A stretch of 64,000 nt of DNA from Mangifera indica (Eukaryota > Streptophyta > Magnoliopsida > Sapindales > Anacardiaceae): contig NC_058153.1 of the NCBI RefSeq assembly GCF_011075055.1, forward strand, positions 806,001-870,000, in the 5' to 3' direction. Below the pieces are notes generated by a model. It searched no databases. It was given only the letters and a program-made list of their open reading frames with translations, and was not told where the DNA came from. This document shows, piece after piece, positions 12,401-24,163 of the stretch. Numbering within the stretch: the first letter of the stretch is position 1; each line of letters begins with the position of its first letter. The translations under genes were made by a program, and so were the position numbers.

Positions 12401-14126
12401 CTTCAATGCTTTAGCATTTGCAAATGAAATTTGACTTTCACTGTTCAAAAGTGTACCTTGCATTTGAATAGAGAATAAATCATTACAAATTTTAGGAAAA
12501 ATGAAGAAGGTTTCAAAGACAATGTAGGTGCAATCCTACCATCCATATCGCAGAAGATATAACTGAACTTTGGTTTATAGAATCGGAGACTTCCTTCTTT
12601 CTTCCTGTCTTTTCACACTTTATATGTCAGATTAGCTCACTGCCAATATATATGTGGCCATTACACATTCAATATGAATAAAGTCAGTATGCATCAAATG
12701 AGAAGATCTATGGGATATAATTACCATCCGACTGCTCAATATGAAGATTTGCATTAGTTTCAGAATCATATGCACTCTGTATCAATCCTTTTCCCTTCCA
12801 CCCAAGACTCTTCAAAAGAGATTCTTCCTCCTTCTCCATTTCTGCTTCGGCCTCCTCACTAATCTCATGATCAAAACCCAAAAGATGTAACAGCCCATGA
12901 ACCTGCAAATGTTAGAGCAATTAAGAAACCCACTTTATACATTGCCTACCACACACAAGTATTATTCTTGAAAGGCCAAAACCAAAAAAAAAAAAAAAAA
13001 CACTATTGATCTACTTGAACATGCCCATTACTTAATTCCATTTGATTCTTCACAGCTATGGAATATCTCAGACCAAGAGATACGATTCCCCAAAAATCAA
13101 GCAATTATGTATATCCACTGTCTATAAGGTATAAACTACATGCATACAGAGACAAGTCACCTAACATCAGCTACAAACTGAAAATGTAGAAGCTACCGAA
13201 TAAAACAATTTTCAAACCAACCATGAGGATGCGTATTTCATCAAGAAGTGAATGCCCTCTTTCCTCAGCTTGTCTTGCAGCCGTTTCAACTGAAATTACA
13301 ATGTCACCTAACATCAGCTACAAAGGAAGAAAAGTAAATCAGGTCAGAAAGTTGCCACCGAAAACAATGCTTAACGAGTAGAAAGAAATCTTACAACTGG
13401 AAGTTCTAGTTCAGGAACATGCTGTGACATGGAGAGAACATCAGTAGCATGGTCCTCGTCCCTCCATTCTTTGTTAAGCTTACGAATAAAATCATCATTA
13501 CAAAGGAGTATAGACAACTCAATACTTTCGAAACCACCCAAGTCTTTTATAGAAGTGTCTCTTGTTTTGTACTTTGAATCATTCAAACCATCAAAGGCCG
13601 ACTTCATCAACATCGGCGCATTCAGTCGAAGCAGTTCTGCTATATTCTGTAACAGATTCATATCATTAATTAAAAAAAACATTTTGCGCGCCAAATGTTT
13701 GTAGAAAAGCAATACAAATAATACAGATTAAAAAATAAACAAATAAATAAATACCGAGATTTCAGGGTCATCAGGCAGCTCGTTTTCAATGCAAATACTA
13801 ACGTCGAGCTCCAATTCTTTTTCTTTACTCTTGGTGGCGCGTCTCTTTACTTTCCGGTACTCTCTCCTCTCGGCGAAGATCTTGACGGATGGTTTAAACA
13901 TCTTCTCATATTTTCCGGTACATAGCGCGTGGAATTTCCGTCCAAATACGGAGGATTTGGAGAAAGATGGGGTGGGAAAGGGCTTGGTGTTGTAAGGAGA
14001 GAGAGAGATGGTGGAAGAAGAGAGAAGTAAAGGCTTGGCGATAGGGAACCGCGTAACGATACGCGCCATAGGAGGAGTGGTGGAGGAAGCGAGAGAGCGG
14101 AAGAGAGGAGAGAGGCGAGGGAACAT
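9445..14126 (-). CDS. YbeY endoribonuclease / HAD hydrolase fusion protein, copy B
   Basis: Exons on the minus strand: 13755-14126, 13395-13646, 13222-13317, 12725-12902, 12540-12608, 12356-12456, 12149-12241, 11815-11886, 10807-10926, 10674-10724, 10052-10240, 9445-9612; 586 residues. All YbeY zinc histidines (242, 246, 252) and HAD motifs are kept. Only four residues differ from copy A (L9F, P13A, S18P, and an L to M in KYEKLFK), all in the N-terminal targeting or linker part. Exons 2-12 and all introns except the 2-base deletion are identical to copy A. That is far closer than the adjacent receptor genes and points to recent homogenisation or to an assembly effect. Confidence 0.93.
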
Positions 14127-14900
14127 GTATGTCTTGTTGAAAACAAGAAATGCTGCTGAAGGCGTTGATAGTGACAGTGACTTCCGAACAGGGAGAGGTT
14201 TAAGCGTTGGAGCCTCTTAATTTGGGCTTAGATTAGCGGCGAGGTCATTATTGTGAAGTCCAGAAGCCAACTGTAAATAACTTTTTGAGGTGAATCTGCT
14301 CTGGTTTTGATTAGTTGTGAAATCCGGAGTAATGGTAAATGGAATATATTCTTTTATTATATATTTTTACAATAAAGTATATATAATTTAAGGATGTAAA
14401 TAATATATTATTATATAATTAATAAATAAAATATATATAAATAATATTGTTTATATCTTTTAAATTTTGGAACAGGGCATTAAGAAATGCTTTTTTTTTA
14501 AATCTTTTTTTTTTTTATTAACAGACGCTGAATAATTTGTTCTTTTATAGAATTTTAACCATGCTAGTTTGCAAATCATAGAAAGAAGCATTAGCTGAAA
14601 ATTTGAGTTGTCAAGATGTTAAGAAGAACACAATGAAACCACAGATTTCCAATCCCTTTTGTTGCATCTTTGGGATCTGGCATGCTTAAATAGATGCTAT
14701 TCAGGTTTAAATTTTATATGAGCTTGCTGCATCGCCAATTGCAGGACTCATCTATGGGCAAAATAAAGTGCAGTGCAAAGCAACTGAAGTCAAAAATTGA
14801 GATCTACAGATGCATTAACAAGAAATATATATATATAGAACACAAACTGGAAGCCATAACAGGACTCATTCTAAAGCAACATTCAAAATCTTATGGCAAT
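14127..14900. other. Intergenic spacer between YbeY-HAD B and HSL3 B
   Basis: Counterpart of 4862-5641. It holds the YbeY-HAD B upstream region and the HSL3 B 3' flank. AT-rich centre near 14340-14520. It differs from the copy A spacer by several substitutions and small indels. No gene seen. Confidence 0.6.
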
Positions 14901-17900
14901 TTATACAAGACTCTCATTTCCTTCGCCATCTGTTTCCTTCTTACTGCGCTTGTAACCGTAAAGATAGTTAGCAGTGCCAAGAAGGGGAGCAGTATCAACC
15001 TTCCTTTCTGTCTCTCTCCCTCGAGAATTCTCCTTAGGATCACAGCGACGAAGAATCTCCAAAACGTCTTTCATCGAAGGCCTATCGTTTGGTGAAGTGC
15101 TTGTACAGATAAGTCCAAGTTTGTATACGGTGGTCATTTGTTCCAGGCATTCTGCTTCATTTATCTCTGGGTCAAAAACCTCCATGATAGGCTTTTCTTC
15201 TGCATAATGTCTCCATGCCCATTCTGCAAGGTTTGAATACTCATCTCCTTTGTTAGGTTCTTTTCCTGTCACCAACTCCAGGAGGACAACTCCAAAGCTG
15301 TAAATATCAATCTTCTCATTCACTTTTGTTGTGTAAGCATACTCTGCAATGAAATCAAAGAATTGTGTTAAAAGCTGATGTTACATGAAAATTTGGTCAA
15401 CTATCAAGATATTATCTGTTTTAGACATATAGGTAAACTAGTCCAGTCTAGATTTGTTTAGGCATGTTATCAGTTTGTGAATGATTCTTACCTGGAGCAA
15501 GATAACCAAAAGAGCCAGCAACCGCAGACATTGTGTGAGGCTCTCCTTGCTTAGCCAACATCTTAGCCAGTCCAAAATCTGCAATTTTTGCTTTGAATTC
15601 AGAGTCTAACAAAATATTGCTAGACTTTACGTCTCGGTGAATAATCTGTGGAGAGCAGTCGTGGTGCATATAGCATAGACCTTGTGCAGCTCCAATGGCA
15701 ATCTGCAGTCTTGTTGGCCAATCCAGAGCAACATGATGGACCGAATTTGTCCCTGATGATATGGAACTTCTCTTGGATGCATGAAGCCATCTATCCAGGC
15801 TTTGGTTCTCCATGTACTCATACACAAGAAGCTTTTTATTCTCACTTGAAATACAGCACCACAACTTAACTATATTTGAATGCCTAATTCTGCCCAATAT
15901 TTCAATTTCAGCAATAAACTCTTTTTCCAGCTTTTCATCCAGTTTTCTGTTGTTCCAGATCCTTTTAACGGCGACAAATTCACCCGAATGGTTAATGGAA
16001 ATCCGGTACACCTCTCCTGAGCCCCCACTTCCAATCAGATTACTTTCTGTCAGATTTGACAAAATGTTTGCTTCTGTGAAACCCAGTCTATGGAATGAGG
16101 TGAGCTTCCATGTTGCAAGATCTTGCTTTCGCTTTTTATTTTGGAAGTCTCTGACCACAAACAAACCCAATAAAATAGCAACCAAGAGAACAAAGAATGA
16201 CAGAGTTAAAGCCATGGCTAGGTATTTGGGCGAAATTTGGCCAGAGGCCCGTAGATTGGTGTTACAACTTGGAAAATTTAGAACTGGAGTATCAACACAA
16301 AGATTGGAGTTGTTTAAGAAACTGTCTTCATATGCAAGGTTATTGAGCTCCTGGGGGATCATTCCTGAGAGTTTGTTGGAGGACAGGTTTAGAAGGGGAA
16401 GCCTCAAGTTACCCAATTCAGGTGGGATTCCACCTGAAAATTGGTTCCCTGATAGATCTAAATAAAGCAAGTCAGGCAAAGATCCCAATGCTGCAGGAAT
16501 TTCACCTGAAAGTTCATTTCTGGAAAGATTCAAAGTAGTAAGTGTCTGCCAGGAGATTATATGGGAAGGCAGTGTACTTGAAAGTTGATTACCATCAAGC
16601 AGTAGAGTAGTAAGCTGGGAAAGACTAGTCAGCTCAACCGGAATTTCGCCTGAGAAGAGATTGTTGCTTGCCTTAAAAACAACCATATTTTTCCAGGAAG
16701 CAACGCCAGAAGGAATTTGACCTGAAAATCTGTTGTTACCGATTTCCAATCTTGTCAAATTCCATGCCAATTCGCTCGGTAATTCACCTGAAAAAGCATT
16801 GTTGTTCAGTATCAAGCTTGACAGACTGAAAGTTGTCCAAATGCCCGGAGGAAGCTCACTGGAGAACTGGTTGTCATAAAGCTGGACTGTTCGCAAAGTG
16901 CTACAATTTCCAAGCGATTCTGGCACCTCTCCACTAAGATTGTTAGAGAAAGCAACAACTCCTGTCAAAACACCTGCAGCACATAAATTTTGAGGCAGTT
17001 GACCACTGAATTGATTAGAAGACACCTCAAATGCTTGAAGCTTTGAATGAAGGCCTAGTTCTGGTGGCAATACTCCACTCAAATTGTTTTTAAATACACG
17101 AAAACCTGTCAGTGAAGGCATTAGGCCTATACTTGCAGGCAACTGCCCAGAAAACTGATTTGAAAAGAGATTAAACAGTTGCAAATACTGCAACTTCCCA
17201 AAGTCTTCTGGTATGGAACCGGTCAAATTATTCACAGAAAGATCAAGCTCAACCAAATTTCGACCTTCAAACGAATTTGGCAGCTCCCCAGATAGTTTAT
17301 TACTGAAGAGATACAAGAATGTTAAGTTCTTCAACGAAAACAACCCACCAGGAATAGGACCCGTCAGACTGTTTGCGGACAAAGACAGGGTTTCAAGACT
17401 CGTGAGATTGGTGAGAGACTCCGGGATTTCGCCCATCAAGTTTGCAGCAGCAATCCACAAAGTCTTCAACTTCTTTAACTTCCCGAATTCGACTGGAATA
17501 CTTGCAGGCACAAACTTTTCATTATACGCCATACCCAGAACTTCTAGATTGGATAAGTCTCCGATTTCTTTCGGAAACGTGCCATTGAACTGATTTTGAT
17601 AAAGATACAGCGTCCGCAACTCCGACAAGCGGCCTATACTAGAAGGAATATCGCCGGAAAAGTTGTTGGCCCCAACATTGATGTATCTGAGAGCCGAAAG
17701 TCGGTCGATATTGCTCGGTATCGGACCCACGAAGAAATTCTGAGACAGGTCCAGGATCTGTAGTCTCGTGCAGTTCAGGATATCGGGAAACGCTCCGGGG
17801 ATGTTGTTGTAGGAAACGTACAGGGAGGTTAAGTTTTTCAGGTTGCATATTGTTGGTGGGATTTTTTCGGTGATAGTTTTGTTCATGAGCGAAACTCCGG

Positions 17901-18117
17901 TGACCGAGTTATCGGTGCAGGTGATACCCGGCCAGTCACAAGGTGATGACGTGGCATTCCAGGACGTAAGAGATGGTGGATTGCCCAGTTGTTGCTTGAG
18001 GCTGAGGAGGACGGTTTGTTCTTCTGTGTTTGGAATTTGAGAAATTACTTGGAAGGGTACAGAGATTAGAAGGAGAGTGAGTAGTAGCACTGGAGATGGG
18101 AAGGGTAATTTAGGCAT
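14901..18117 (-). CDS. HSL3: HSL3-type LRR receptor-like kinase, copy B
   Basis: Exons 15492-18117 and 14901-15343, same phase-1 intron in the activation segment, 1022 residues. Signal peptide, Cys-capped LRR array, one transmembrane helix (about 632-655) and a complete kinase (GSGGSG, VAVKR, HRDVKSSN, DFGLA). Copy B keeps LRR-consensus residues lost in copy A (GPIP, SGELP) and residues I recall from Arabidopsis HSL3, such as the W in AWN and the L in ALGSLPD. This suggests that copy A carries more of the radical changes. In the Gly loop copy B has Glu (GSGGSGEVY) where copy A and Arabidopsis have Lys. The tail after the kinase also differs at four positions. Ligand expected from the family: a CTNIP/SCREW-like peptide. 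Confidence 0.93.
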
Positions 18118-18478
18118 TTTAGATAGTTCCAGCCCGTTTCTTCGGTTGAGTTTTTGCGGGGACCTAGTGCGAGCTGGATATGAAATTTAGTTAGCGGAAG
18201 AGAGTGAACGGGGTTATAATAATGTTGGTTTTGGGAAATCAAAATGGGGCTAGAAATGAATAGAATTACAGGATTGTCACTTATGAATAGTCAAATTTGG
18301 TGTTATCATCCCAGTCAAAGCATAGTAATTGATTCACTCTAATTGGAACGGTAATGGGTCCTATCGGATTGAAATAGGACAAATTTGATGTGATTTATTA
18401 TGTGACAAGATTAATGGAGAAATCTTGTAAGTTATGTCGATTTACATCCACGAGGATGTTTATAACACATAAATCCAC

Positions 18479-18549
<71 letters not shown>
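18479..18549. repeat. (TA)n palindrome next to the end of copy B
   Basis: About 71 bases of almost pure TA with the matching ends tattttata and tataaaata and one off-centre phase change, so it can fold on itself. It begins 16 bases after homology with copy A ends (18463). Confidence 0.9.
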
Positions 18550-18897
18550 AGATATTAATAATCATGTATCATATAAGTAAGATTATATATATTTTTAATA
18601 AATAATAATTTATATGTTAATAATAATATATTTTACGTAATTGAGTGCGATTATATTTTAATTAAAAATTATTTGAAACAATGCCATTGGTATACAAATT
18701 AATATTCTTACATTGGAATAAACGCCAAAATCAAGTAGCTGGTTTCTTGCTGTCGAGAGCATAAATTCCAAAATCCAGTAGCTGGTTTCTTACTTTCTAG
18801 AGAGAATTACCAACGGTCTCAGTGACGGGGGTAGTTTGTAATTTTAGATTATGTAAGGGCTTTTTCTGGCACCACCGTGGCAACTAACTATTTTTTA

Positions 18898-19772
18898 ATA
18901 GAGTAAATTACGACTCAACCCAAGGTTTGGGGAACTAACAAAAATCATCAACCCTTAAACTCTGAACTGCATATTCTTACCCAAAACCTAACTCTGTGAA
19001 TGAGAAAAGGTCTTGATCCAACATCCAAAAAGTAAATTACTATATCCTCTTGACCAATTAATTTTTTAAATTGTCATATTATCCATTATCTCACAATCAA
19101 GATGTAATTTTGTTGGATTGATAGTCTAAATCAGAACAAAAATGTGATTATGATACCGTAAATAAATTTTATATCAATAAAACATGAAAAAAATATTAAG
19201 TTTGTATATAAATTTTCATTGTTTATATATACTTAAATATGATTGATTACATAGTATGTGAATTCTTAAGTTGTTTAAATGTGTTTTATGTTGCAAAGAG
19301 TAAAAGTAAAATTATGATAGATTACGTATTTATAGTGAATTATATTTTAATAATGAGTCAAGAGTATTTAAACCAAGATTTTACGGTGATATAGTAAGAT
19401 CACACCTTTGTGGGTGTGATTCTATGTCAATATATATTTTTTAATTTTGGAAAAGTGAAATGATATTTAATCATTTTAGAGCAATACTATGTGTACCCAC
19501 TTTAGATACACAAATGTATACACACTCATATGTGTCATCATATGATTGATTATTATTTTATTCTTAATTCAAAATCATCCAATCATATAATAACACATAT
19601 AAATGTGTATACATTTATGTACCTAAAGCGGGTACATATAGTTTTATTGATCATTTTACCAATAGTATTTTTCTAACAAAGGTGGGTTTGGGGTGGGTTT
19701 TTATAGTTTAAAAGTCAATGAGTTGGAACAAAATGTCGTCAAAGCTTGGGTGGGAAATAGTGATGCTCTTTG
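18898..19772. mobile_element. Degenerate MULE-like foldback element
   Basis: The left end reads ...actcaacccaaggtttgg and the right end, reverse complemented, reads ...atttcccacccaagctttg. Both are followed by diverged but alignable sequence, and the motif matches the ends of the element at 26548-27310. No coding capacity. Exact ends and target-site duplication are unclear. A palindromic MITE (19479-19649) is nested inside. Confidence 0.35.
19479..19649. mobile_element. Palindromic MITE, family P, copy 1
   Basis: About 171 bp whose halves are imperfect reverse complements. The ends read caatactatgtgtaccc and, reverse complemented, caataaaactatatgtaccc, and the centre has catatgattg words on both strands. 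It is flanked by a perfect 9-bp direct repeat ATCATTTTA (19470-19478 and 19650-19658), which suits a Mutator-like target-site duplication. Related copies lie near 48640, 49440, 49735 and 53400. Confidence 0.8.
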
Positions 19773-20525
19773 ATAAATTATTAACTTATTCTAAATAAAA
19801 AAATGAAAGTCAAACGATTAATACTAGCCAATGTATTTGGCATAGTGATGGCAAAGTTGTTGGTTGAATATTGACTATGTGGAATGGTCATGTGATCCTA
19901 ATCTTGGTCAAACTTTCAAAAGTGGACTGTCTTTTTTATATTTGTATTATTCCATATAAACAAATTGTCACATGTCACTGCATTAATTCAAATAAATATT
20001 ATCATTAATTCATAATGATTCCATTTGTATATGAATCAACCAGTCGTCTAATCCATTGGCTCCGTCGACTTTTAGAAGATGGCATTGATGCTTGACTTCT
20101 AGAATGAATGAGACATTGCTTTGTTTGTATCGAGAATTGCATTATGCATTGCCCACATTAGGGGTTGCCATGACGTCAAGCTACATACTCACATAGAGCT
20201 GGGGCGGAGTCATCATAGGGCCATGCGGGGAACTGGCCCATCTAAATTTTTTCAAAAGCTGTGTGAAACTTATTTATGTTCTAGACCTGGTAAACTCAAT
20301 AATCAATATATATATATGAAAACTATACATGTTTCACGAGGGGGCCTATTTTTTCTAATTCACGTGTGTGGAAAGGTTTTTCAGTTTTAAATGATTATAC
20401 CAGTCAAGTAGATCTTGGAAGGTGAAGAAAAATGGGTACAAATACAGCTAACAATTGCGACTTGAAGGCCTTCTAGGTTTGGAGAGTTCCTTGCTCAACC
20501 CTTGAATGGAGCTACATGCTAAACC

Positions 20526-20756
20526 TACAGGTGGATTTGATTCAATCCGAGTTGAGCTGAATCTAGGGTAGCGCAAGTTTGGATCAAAGACATAGAGTTC
20601 AACGTAATTTCTTGAATTGAGCTTGAGTCAATGGTTTTTATCTCAAACTCGAGCTCGATCCTCCAACCCCTAATTTCTTTGAGTTTAAGCTTTACACAAA
20701 CTCTAACGAATCAAGCTCGAACCAATGATACTTAGCTCGACTCAGTTGCAACCCTA
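20526..20756. mobile_element. hAT-type MITE remnant (family of 24511 and 39075)
   Basis: About 231 bp. The left end is tacaggtggatttgattc; the right end, reverse complemented, is tagggttgcaactgag. The interior has the repeated clusters of aagctcga / gagctcgat seen in the related element in the SHH1 intron. The 8-base flanks gctaaacc and gctatacg agree at six positions, so the target-site duplication is degenerate. No coding capacity. Confidence 0.5.
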
Positions 20757-20958
20757 GCTATACGCAATTAATATATACACACACACATTCAAAGTGCAAT
20801 TGAAAAGAATGGAGTAACATCAGGCCTTGGCTCAACTTAAAATCTGTCATAAAACTGCAATAACTGCAAGTTGCATATGGATGATGATAATACAACACAT
20901 TGAAATGGTAGAAAGGCTGATTAATAAGCATAGTTACAGAACAATAACAACTAACCAT

Positions 20959-21618
20959 TCACTTGTACTCAAATGATGGCACTGGAGGAGAATCAAAGCT
21001 CTCCAAGACCTCTGCCTTACTTCCAGTACTCTTTGCTGATTTCTCCTTCTTACCACCGAAAAGCCCTCCAAACCAAGAAGAGGAAGATGGCAATGGACTC
21101 TCAACCATTGAAGGGGCTTGACCTGGCAATTGCCCCATTGGATATCCAGGTACACCAGCCATGTTTGGAATTGGCTCTTCCATGATGGGGATGTTCTGTG
21201 GTGCACTCAGAACCTTATTTAACATGATCCCAGCTCCTTCAATCAAAGCAAGTAAAACCCCACCAAAAATTGCTGATCTGGAAGCAGCACCGAAGCCCTG
21301 ACGCATTGAAAGAAACCCTCCAGTGGCAGCACCAGCTATGATTGAGTTCCATGGATCCTCTTTCTGTCGAACATAGACCATTGTGCAGTCAAAAGTGGAG
21401 AAGAGGCCACCCCACACAGCAAAACCACCACCAACACGAGGTGCATTCATGCGTACAGCTTGAGTGCCTCCAATTAAACGCGCTCCAGAAGGAGAGTTAT
21501 ATATGCCTTTTAAGAAGTGGAATGCTGCACCTCCAACTGCACCCATTCCAAAAGCACCACCAACATCATCAAGAATACGGTCAGGACAAGGCTCTCGAGA
21601 GGTTTCTGGGGTCCCCAT
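20959..21618 (-). CDS. TIM17: Mitochondrial import inner membrane translocase subunit TIM17
   Basis: Uninterrupted 219-residue frame. It starts [18 protein letters not shown], the family N-terminus, and the Tim17 fold covers about residues 15-135 with glycine-rich hydrophobic helices ([48 protein letters not shown]). TIM17 is a core subunit of the TIM23 presequence translocase of the mitochondrial inner membrane. The Pro/Met-rich and Ser-rich tail ending [13 protein letters not shown] is typical of plant TIM17-1/2 proteins (Arabidopsis TIM17-2 is about 243 residues). The coding region has no intron; an intron in the 5' UTR is likely, see the next entry. Confidence 0.95.
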   Translation of the reverse strand: MGTPETSREPCPDRILDDVGGAFGMGAVGGAAFHFLKGIYNSPSGARLIGGTQAVRMNAPRVGGGFAVWGGLFSTFDCTMVYVRQKEDPWNSIIAGAATGGFLSMRQGFGAASRSAIFGGVLLALIEGAGIMLNKVLSAPQNIPIMEEPIPNMAGVPGYPMGQLPGQAPSMVESPLPSSSSWFGGLFGGKKEKSAKSTGSKAEVLESFDSPPVPSFEYK

Positions 21619-22815
21619 AGAAGCAGAAGAAAGAATATAAATCTAGCACCAGTGCACACCTGCACTTAAAATACAAAGAGAAGTCAAGAAAAAAACAGAG
21701 ACTAAAAACCTGCATTGATTTAATTTTATACACACACATTGGCTGTATCCCTAAACATATAACAAGGATTTTGGTGTTTCATACATCAAACTCAAGGACA
21801 AAAATTCTGAGTATTCTTTGATTAAACCAATTGATATATCCAGATCATATATATACATATATATAAACTACAATATAATCAATTCAAGCAGTTCATAATA
21901 ACGTCTCAGAAACCATACTCCTACCCAATGCTTTCATAATCAGACTAGGTCTTGACCCAATCAAGGGCTGATCCAGATACAACCACTTTAATGGGCCAAG
22001 AGGACCAGTGAAGTCGTCATGATATAATTAAAATTTTGAGAATGTTTTATTTAATATACTTTTTTTTAACAAGAAACCTCACTCAAACCAGATCAACTCT
22101 ACGAGGCCGAACCAACCACATCGAGCAAAAACAAACCTCTGATCTAATGACTGGCCCACAATCATTGGACTATGCAAATCAAAAGTTTAATCATAATATG
22201 TCGTTAGAGGAAACTTGAACTTTATTTATTTAATATACTTAGTAGATTACGTTCAACAATAAATGTTTTCAGCACTAAATGTTTTCAGCACAGAGCTGCC
22301 TCTGCCTCTCTACATCCTGGTCATCCCAGGTTTGGAGTCTATTCGTTCTCAATTTTAAATAAATCATGCTGATGTTCGTATTATGATTCGACCATCTAGT
22401 CCAGTCCATTTTTTAAACACTGTTCCTATCCGGATTAGAAGAAAATCTAAGACATAAATAAATAGTCAAGGAAGCTATCAATGAGCTAAATTTGATAATT
22501 CGATCATAGTTATCAGCGAAATTAGAATATAAAATCCTAAAACCCATTATCGAGCTGAACCTCTGTAATCAAGACTTAATTAAGAGAAAAAATACAAGTG
22601 GTGGAAAGTAAAAATAACAAGGAACTTTCTTCTTTTTCCTGTAATTTGTTTAACAAATAAATAAAATGCATTACAAAAGTTCTTGTACATTCTAGGGAAA
22701 CAAACAGAAAGTGATCGAATCGGAAGGTACCTAAAGAAAACCTTAATTTGATGATCAGACGAAAGAGACCGCCGAGGAGAAACAGCCACCGCAATTGAAA
22801 GGCGAAAGAGCACGC
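21619..22815 (-). other. Probable TIM17 5' UTR with a ~1.07-kb leader intron
   Basis: Read on the minus strand, a leader exon near 22731-22815 (Ser/Leu-rich coding look, no good frame) ends at a GTACCT donor at 22730. A TGCAG acceptor near 21662 lies about 40 bases before the TIM17 start. The segment between is AT-rich with no convincing gene, although it contains short open frames. Leader introns are common in plant housekeeping genes. Inference from splice signals only. Confidence 0.4.
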
Positions 22816-24163
22816 TCATGATTTCAGTTATTTACAGAGCACCCTTAACTTCTAAAATATTGACATGTACCCAATATTTGTGGTTTTCCCTTTTGACCCA
22901 AGATAATGGATGCCTTGCATCATACCCCCCTTTCTATCAAACAATCTCAGTTTTGTTTAGACCATAAAAATAATTTATCAAATTATATAAACACTATGGC
23001 TATTTTTAACTGTCGGAATTCAACAGAAATGTAAAAGGAATTGAGAATGGAATGCATCTTTGGGTGCGCCATACCAATACTAATACATTGAATCTTATAA
23101 GAATTTTAAAGTTAATCATGTTTGAAAGAGAGAAATTACCAATATATATAGAGAGAGAGGATTGTGTTTTAACTTATCTGATATAATGATTATAAATTTA
23201 GTTATTATGTCTTAAGATATTTATCAATCAATACGAATAAGATCCCCAGTTAAAAAAAGACATTATCAAAAAAATAATATCGTGTAATAAAAACTATAAT
23301 AATAGTTATATTATAAAATACTCTTGTTGTCCACTATATATAGTGATTATATATGAGATATTATTCAAGATTTTGTATGAATAGATAAAAAAAAATAAAT
23401 TTTAAAGTGGTTTGATTCGCTACAATTATATTATTTATCTTTGAAGAAGTTTGTATTTATAATAATTATAAAAACTAAATAAATTATTTTATTTCTATTT
23501 GTAAGATCTCTATTAAAGTGATTCGTCTTTCTTTTTCTTTCATTTTATCTCTATGTAAACGGATAGAGATCAATTCAAATCTAAAAAACTCTATTTAAGA
23601 TCAATTCGAGATTGATAAGTTAAGACTTAAATTTAATTGAAAAATAATTTAATTTTGAATTCGATTCAAATTGATTTAAACTCAACTAATTTTATAAAAA
23701 CGAGTTCAAATCTTGAGTTAAACTTACCGTATTCGATCCAAGCTCTGAACTAACTTAAATAATTTGAATAGAATCCAACCCTTCTAGGAGTTTTATTCTT
23801 AATACATGTCAATGCATGTTTCGTCTATGTAAGATTTAGTCATGGATTGGATGTCTATATAAACCATATCCTTGTAGTGATAGAGTGTGGCTTGATTTGA
23901 ACAGTAAGCTCAAGATGGAGCTTGGTTTGTTTGAATCATTAGAAAAGATAAAAATCCCTCGTATCCACATGAACTATTAAATGGACTCATTCACAGGCAG
24001 AGCAACTTGGATTTACATAGCTTATTCTACAAAGGCTATGGCTCCAAGACCACGAAAAACACTAACTTCAACTTGAAATGTTCTCCTATACCATCTCCGA
24101 ACAAAAGGAGGCAAATTCTACAGAAGAATAATGGAATTTAATCCTTACATATAAATGTTGAAG
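22816..24163. other. Intergenic, AT-rich
   Basis: Lies between the TIM17 upstream region and the 3' end of the Aux/IAA gene. Simple AT-rich sequence, with a block at about 23540-23790 rich in attcgat/aattcaaa words that resembles old, AT-decayed MITE sequence. No gene or RNA recognised. Confidence 0.5.

Larger units (their letters stand above)
9268..18463. repeat. Tandem duplication, copy B
   Basis: Second copy of the unit described for 1-9204. It starts with the same bases as the window start and ends at 18463, immediately before a TA-rich palindrome. A 2-base deletion near 11990 and a net 6-base deletion near 14240 explain the falling offset. Both genes have the same exon structure as in copy A and both are open. 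Confidence 0.97.
18550..20958. other. Intergenic region with transposon remnants
   Basis: AT-rich DNA between HSL3 B and the TIM17 3' end. It holds a degenerate MULE-like foldback element, a nested palindromic MITE and a hAT-type MITE, annotated separately. The short open frame near 20121-20390 has no recognisable protein features. The last ~200 bases (20760-20958) are probably the TIM17 3' UTR. Confidence 0.6.
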
